Below are positions 60,064-64,000 of a stretch of DNA of 64,000 bases, one piece after another (the first letter of the stretch is position 1; each line of letters begins with the position of its first letter). Source of the DNA: Charina bottae (taxonomy: Eukaryota > Chordata > Lepidosauria > Squamata > Charinaidae); contig JALMGJ010000002.1 of assembly GCA_023362775.1 (NCBI GenBank), positions 36,295,914 to 36,359,913 of the forward strand. The letters run 5' to 3'. Position numbers and translations under genes: made by a program. The notes under the pieces are model-generated. The model saw only the letters and a list, made by a program, of their open reading frames with translations, was not told the DNA's origin and ran no database searches.

Positions 60064-60073
60064 GGACTTTCCC
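60064..60073 (+). promoter_or_regulatory. NF-kB-like site in IER3 promoter
   Basis: GGACTTTCCC, preceded by C, matches nine of ten positions of the kB consensus GGGRNNYYCC family. It lies about 100 bp before the likely start site. Mammalian IER3 is a known NF-kB target, which supports the reading. Confidence 0.5.
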
Positions 60074-60106
60074 GTCTGAGCTGTCCACTCACAAGCTAAA
60101 CCGCTT

Positions 60107-60136
60107 AGCCAATGGGGTGGCGAGGAAGGCGGGGCC
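60107..60136 (+). promoter_or_regulatory. CCAAT box and GC box of IER3
   Basis: AGCCAATGG (60107-60115) is an NF-Y-type CCAAT box, and GGCGGGGCC (60128-60136) is an Sp/KLF GC box. The spacing upstream of the TATA-like element is typical of inducible promoters. Confidence 0.6.
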
Positions 60137-60144
60137 TCCGCTTT

Positions 60145-60152
60145 CATAAATT
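60145..60152 (+). promoter_or_regulatory. TATA-like element of IER3
   Basis: CATAAATT sits about 80 bp before the start codon, predicting transcription from about 60172-60180. This suits a short 5' UTR and a rapidly induced gene. Confidence 0.5.
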
Positions 60153-60227
60153 CCGGGCCGGCCGAGCGGCTCCTCATTCTGATTGTTACAGCTGCTTTGC
60201 GTTCTCCCCTCCTTTGGCTGGATGACC

Positions 60228-60419
60228 ATGTGCTACGCCTGCAAGCCGACACTGCCGCCGCTGAGCATGCCCCAAATCTCCAGCAGAGCCGCGCCTACCG
60301 AGCCCCAATACTTCACTTTTGATCCTCTCCCGGAGAACGAGAGGAGTCCTGCCCACAGGAACGTCTCCAAGACCAGCAAGCTCAAGAAACGTTCCCGGAA
60401 AGTACTCTACCCTCCAGTG
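60228..60419 (+). CDS. IER3: IER3 coding exon 1
   Basis: 64 codons in phase 0, ending in a Val codon followed by the donor GTAAGT. It encodes the FTFDPLPE motif and the basic stretch. Confidence 0.94.
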
Positions 60420-61558
60420 GTAAGTCTTGGGTCTTTGTAGCCCAGACGGAGAAACGGGAGGGTCACTAGGGCAGTCCAAGAAGTCCTGGGTCCACCTGGA
60501 GCCATGTTCCTCAACCTTAGCCCGTTTAAGATGTGTGGACTTCAACTCCCAGAATTCCCCAGTCAGTGCTGCTGGCAGGGGAATTCTGGAAGTTGAGGTC
60601 CACCCACCTTAAAGGGGCTAAGGTTGAGGAACACTGGGAGAGGAGCAGCGAGCAAAGCATTCTGGGTCTAACACACTGCAAATTCACATATGCTGCTCCC
60701 ATATGAGCCCCATGGAATTCAATAGGGCTTATTCCCCAGTGAATGCATGAGGCTTAGGGGTGTCTAAGTAGTCTTCAATTTTGTGTGCTTTGCAGTATGT
60801 TGGACTATAACCGTCATCCCTGATTAATACGGGCAGGGACTGAGCGGGGGACAGCAGCAATAGGTCCTTCCAGTGCCGTGTTTTTCAAACATGGCAACTT
60901 TAAGACGTGTGGACTTCAACTCTCAGAATTCTGTGTGTTGAAGTCCACACATCTCCCGGAAGTCCCCACAACTCCCAGAATTCTGGGCATTGAAGTCCAC
61001 ACGTCTTAAAGTTGCCAAGGTTGAGAAACACTGCTTTAAGTTGTGTGGACTTCAACGCCCAGAATTCCCCAGCCGGCATGGGCATGGTGCATGTTGTGTT
61101 TTAGAATAAGAATGATCCCTGGAAGTGGAGGGCACTCGTTCATTGCAGAGGCATTTAAGGAAATGCAGAGAATATAGGGAGCCATGTCCCTAATCCCCTT
61201 TCTTCCTTCTCTTTTCCAGGTAAAGCGTTACTACCCCACTGAGGAGCGCAGCTATGCTAAACACCTCCTCTTCCTCTTCATCGCCATTGTCTTCTTCCAA
61301 GTCTACAGTGCGGAAGACGACCTCCCCCTTGTTGCAGCCACCCTTGAAGACAACACATCTGGCTGCTCTCTGCAGGGCTGGGAATCTCGGGGCCAACCTG
61401 TCCTTTCGGAACAGCCCGTCACCGCAGAGCAACCCGTTGTACCAACCTCCTCGTTGGAAATCGTGGCGGAGGCCAATACTTCTGACTGGCACTGGGAAGA
61501 GGACAGGACTGCCGTTGACATTACCCATTTTTTGCAGCAGAACCCAGCTGCTTTCTGA
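60228..61558 (+). CDS. IER3: IER3 (immediate early response 3, IEX-1), two coding exons
   Basis: Stress- and growth-factor-induced regulator of ERK signalling and apoptosis in mammals. Coding sequence joins 60228-60419 and 61220-61558: 176 aa against 156 in human. The ATG at 60228 (MCYACKP) is preferred because A is at -3 and it aligns with the mammalian MCHS start; an in-frame ATG at 60222 has a weak context. Visible features: EPQYFTFDPLPE (residues 25-36), resembling an ERK-docking site; basic KLKKRSRKVLYPPVV (51-65) across the splice junction; a hydrophobic segment HLLFLFIAIVFFQVY (79-93), a probable membrane anchor; two NTS sequons (109 and 150); and the conserved C-terminus THFLQQNPAAF. 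The region between the anchor and C-terminus is longer and diverged. Both splice sites are canonical. Mammalian IER3 adjoins FLOT1 in the MHC; that neighbour is not in the window. Confidence 0.95.
60503..60636. mobile_element. hAT hairpin MITE in IER3 intron, copy 13
   Basis: Arms TTCCTCAACCTTAGCCCG and GGGGCTAAGGTTGAGGAACA surround the usual ACTTCAACTCCCAGAATTCC block. No matching flanks remain. Confidence 0.82.
60876..61080. mobile_element. Rearranged hAT hairpin MITE in IER3 intron
   Basis: GTGTTTTTCAAACATGGCAAC to AAGTTGCCAAGGTTGAGAAA, with an extra internal arm. A further half copy follows (GTGTGGACTTCAACGCCCAG at 61037-61060). Confidence 0.75.
61220..61558 (+). CDS. IER3: IER3 coding exon 2
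   Basis: 112 codons plus TGA at 61556-61558, starting GTAAAGCGTTACTAC directly after the acceptor AG. It encodes the membrane-anchor segment and the conserved C-terminus. Confidence 0.95.
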   Translation, partial: VKRYYPTEERSYAKHLLFLFIAIVFFQVYSAEDDLPLVAATLEDNTSGCSLQGWESRGQPVLSEQPVTAEQPVVPTSSLEIVAEANTSDWHWEEDRTAVDITHFLQQNPAAF

Positions 61559-61854
61559 AAACCAACCCCTCCCACCAGAGGGAGAAACAGACCAAGGGCC
61601 TCCTTGGAAAGTCACACTGAGGGACTGCCATTGTCATCGGCCAGACCCTGGCTTTAGAAGAGTCTTTGTAAAGCAGAAGTAAAGGCGGAGGAAGGGGCAT
61701 GTGGCTTCGAACTCGGCCTGTGCGTGCCAGCCGGAGCTTGCTGAGCAAGGCTGACGTCATAGAAACTTGAACTGAACTGACACTTCATTATGAAACAGGA
61801 GGAAGACTTTCCCTGTTGCTGCAATAGGAGGAAGGGAAGGGTGATATTTAATAT

Positions 61855-61863
61855 TTATTTATT
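61855..61863 (+). promoter_or_regulatory. IER3: AU-rich element nonamer in IER3 3' UTR
   Basis: TTATTTATT within ATTTATTTATTA is the classic destabilising nonamer of immediate early transcripts. A second TTTATTTAT lies at about 61924. This fits rapid mRNA turnover. Confidence 0.7.
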
Positions 61864-62578
61864 AATAATAATAATAATAATAATTATAATAATAATAATA
61901 TCTATTTGTAATTTTAACTGGCTTTTATTTATGTGTGAAACTGGGAGATAGCACGGGAAATGTTGCGCGTGTGCTGCACCGTAAACGTTAAGAGAGCCCT
62001 TGTAATGTTTATGTCTCTCTAGCAAGGCAGAATTACACTACAGTTTGTTGGCCATAAATCTCTTGATAGGAAGAAGGCCTGGTTTTTGAAAACGAGGCCC
62101 ATTTTTATGATTTATACTTTGGAGAAGGGACAATGTTTTAATGAAGATTAAACTGTGATTGCTGAGATTCTGCAGATAGTGTTGTGATGCTCCAATGCAT
62201 TTGGTGCGGGGGGTGGGGGGAAATTATGTGACAGGAAAAAAATAGAAAAACTGACAGGTAAAAAAATGTTGTCATTGAAGTTGATGGACAAGACATATCT
62301 TAGCTTCTTGATAACAGGCCCAAAAAAGTTATAGTAAAGATGCTTTTCTTTATTTTAAAAACAACATCTGACTGATTTTTTTCCTGCTTCATATATTAGC
62401 CAGAACATTCCTTTATTATACTGTTCGTTTGCTATGTAGTTATGAGCAGTTTGCAAGTGGTGATGAAGCCACACCAGCATTTCCAAAACTTTAGTAAATC
62501 ACTTTTGTGAATTGCACTTTACATGTCAATACTATTCCAGATGAACTGGCTGAACTCTGTATGTTCTGTGAACAAATC

Positions 62579-62584
62579 AATAAA
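62579..62584 (+). terminator. IER3: Probable IER3 poly(A) signal
   Basis: AATAAA followed about 20 bases later by T-containing sequence. It is the first canonical hexamer after the coding sequence that is not part of a simple repeat. Confidence 0.6.
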
Positions 62585-62605
62585 AGTTTGACATTACAAT
62601 CTTTG

Positions 62606-62927
62606 CCTGACTGGGATTTACGAAAGCAGTGTATAGGAAGAGGGCATAGAGTCTGGTCTTGGAGCTGTCATAACCCCCCCCCAAAAAATTTGAGGAATCA
62701 TACCAACACCCCCCAGCTCCTGCATTCTATATTCACAAAGTAACCCCCTCACACATACAAAAATTACGAGTAAAAGAAGTAACAGTGACAGCTCAGTCAC
62801 CATTAAGCCAAGCTCTGAGAACACCAAGAACCCAACAGTTTAACACTGAGTTATATTTATTTTCTACAATTAGAACCAGCAATATGAATTGGACTGGTAA
62901 CTCGCCCTGAGATTCCCAGCCCTGCAG
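62606..62927. other. No recognised feature
   Basis: Short unassigned stretch downstream of IER3. Confidence 0.35.
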
Positions 62928-63501
62928 AGAGCCAGTTTGGTCTAGTGGTTAAGGCAACGGGCTAGAAACCAGGAGACTGAGAGTCCTAGTCCCGCCTTAG
63001 GCACGAAAGCCAGCTGGGTGACCTTGGGCCAGTTCCCCTCACTCAGCCCTAGGAAGGAGCCAATGGCAGACCAGGAGGCTGAGAGTTCTAGTCCCGCCTT
63101 AGGCACGAAAGCCGGCTGGGTGACCTTGGGCCAGTCCCTCACTCAGCCCTAGGAAGGAGCCAATGGCAGACCAGGAGACAGTTCTAGTCCCGCCTGAGGC
63201 ATGAAAGCCGGCTGGGTGACCTTGGGCCAGTTCCCCTCTCTCAGCTCTAGGAAGGAGCCAATGGGAAACCAGGAGGCTGAGAGTTCTAGTCCCGCCTTAG
63301 GCATGAAAGCCGGCTGGGTGACCTTGGGCCAGTCACTCACTCTCAGCCCAACTCACCTCACAGGGTTGTTGTTGTGGGGAAAACAGGAGGAGGAAGGAGT
63401 ATTAAGTATGTTGAGTTGAGCTGTTGAGTTGAGTTATTTATAAAAAATAACAATAAAGGTGGGATAGAAAATAAATAAAATAATATAAATAAATAAATAA
63501 A
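62928..63501 (+). mobile_element. Sauria-type tRNA SINE, 4-unit tandem body, MIR-like tail
   Basis: Head AGAGCCAGTTTGGTCTAGTG, four units with GTCCCGCC and GAGCCAATGG (one shortened), then the tail CTCACAGGGTTGTTGTTGTG to an (AAAT)n-rich end. It lies about 320 bp past the inferred end of IER3. Confidence 0.86.
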
Positions 63502-63504
63502 CCA

Positions 63505-63960
63505 GCACAGTGACCAATGCATTCTGTATCAGCTGTAGCTTCCAAGTCATCTTCAAAGGCTGCCCCACATAGAGTGTGCTATAATAATTGACCCATATGG
63601 CAATGAGTATGGGTTACCACCACCAGGGCTTCTTGGTCGAGATAGGGCCACAGCTGGCCAAAGGCACTCCTGGCTATGATTTACATCAGCTGTGCTAGTA
63701 GGAGCTATGAATCCAGGAGCACCCTTGGTTCATTCAGGGAACTGTAGCTCCATTACTGGAACCAATGTTTCTGGCAGCCCAGAACAGTACCTTTGTCTTG
63801 CTAGGTTTAATCTGAGTTTGTTTTGCCCTCTCCTTTCCTCACAACCTCCAGATACTGGATCATAATTGTAGTGCTAGCTATCCCACCCAAAGTTATATCC
63901 TCTGTAAATCTGGTAAGCATTCCCTTTATTTCATGCAGAAATACTGAAGAGTAAAAGACT
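63505..63960 (-). mobile_element. Degenerate LINE-derived sequence, L2/CR1 class uncertain
   Basis: The minus strand shows LINE-like text such as EALVVVTHTHCHMGQLL and TLCGAAFEDDLEATAD in shifting frames. TTTGTCTTGCTAGGTTTAAT resembles wording common in reptilian LINE copies. Confidence 0.4.
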
Positions 63961-64000
63961 CAGACCAATTACTGTAGCATCCCCCCACCTCAATACTTCT

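Larger units (their letters stand above)
60420..61219 (+). other. IER3: IER3 intron with hAT hairpin insertions
   Basis: Begins GTAAGTCTTGGG and ends CTTCTCTTTTCCAG with a clear pyrimidine tract. At 800 bp it is several times longer than the mammalian intron. Two hairpin-family hAT copies plus a half copy make up roughly 40 per cent of it. Confidence 0.85.
61559..62605 (+). other. IER3: IER3 3' UTR (inferred)
   Basis: From the stop to shortly after AATAAA at 62579. It is rich in A and T with (AAT)n at 61864-61900 and contains no transposon I recognise, in contrast to the rest of the window. The end is inferred from the poly(A) signal only. Confidence 0.6.

Noticed and set aside
60183..60227. 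Extension of IER3 upstream of the ATG
   Set aside because: The frame is open, but there is no ATG before 60222, and the mammalian protein begins at the position of 60228.

Overview
The window looks like nuclear DNA of a squamate reptile, most likely a snake or another toxicoferan lizard. This is inferred from the repeats: BovB-type RTE LINEs, a tRNA-derived SINE of the Sauria/Squam1 type, CR1 and L2-like LINE ends, Penelope-like elements and many small hAT and Tc1/mariner-pogo MITEs. Species and repeat subfamily names cannot be fixed from sequence alone.

One protein-coding gene is convincing: IER3 (IEX-1) on the plus strand. It has a GC-rich promoter (about 60060-60175), coding exon 1 (60228-60419), an 800-bp intron carrying hAT hairpins, coding exon 2 (61220-61558), and a 3' UTR with an AU-rich nonamer (61855) and a likely poly(A) signal (62579). 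The predicted protein is 176 aa. In mammals IER3 lies in the MHC class I region next to FLOT1; neither FLOT1 nor DDR1 is visible here. A CpG-rich island at about 24830-25420 may be a second promoter, but no gene could be attached to it.

The first 59 kb is mainly intergenic DNA packed with transposons. From left to right: hAT MITEs, SINE arrays and BovB 3' ends (0.8-10 kb); a Tigger-like MITE, SINEs and a CR1 tail split by a composite hAT insertion (10.8-15 kb); BovB, 5S-SINE and Penelope pieces (15-19.7 kb); L2 remnants with nested hAT elements and the CpG island (20.8-25.5 kb); SINEs and degenerate RTE copies (26-30 kb); a BovB endonuclease-domain remnant (31.2-32.2 kb); a perfect 92-bp-arm inverted Penelope terminus (33.7 kb); an old ERV LTR abutting a hAT element (35.9-37.3 kb); more hAT MITEs and a Penelope copy (40-42.4 kb); a nine-unit SINE array (43.7-44.7 kb); a ~1-kb polypyrimidine tract holding a solo LTR (46.9-47.9 kb); a second inverted Penelope terminus (48.9 kb); and a Penelope RT/GIY-YIG remnant (55.4-56.6 kb).

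The main observations are these. (1) A ~38-bp CCAAT plus GC-box minisatellite sits inside five hAT-type elements of at least four terminal families. (2) One hAT family keeps its ends but has three unrelated cores. (3) SINE bodies are tandemly multiplied in exact 102-bp units, each with a Pol III B box, and the internal units share one diagnostic base. (4) Two Penelope termini form long inverted repeats with hammerhead-like cores and 12-13 bp target duplications. (5) A two-family hAT composite is flanked by a single perfect 8-bp duplication. Target-site duplications were read directly and are the strongest evidence for most element boundaries.
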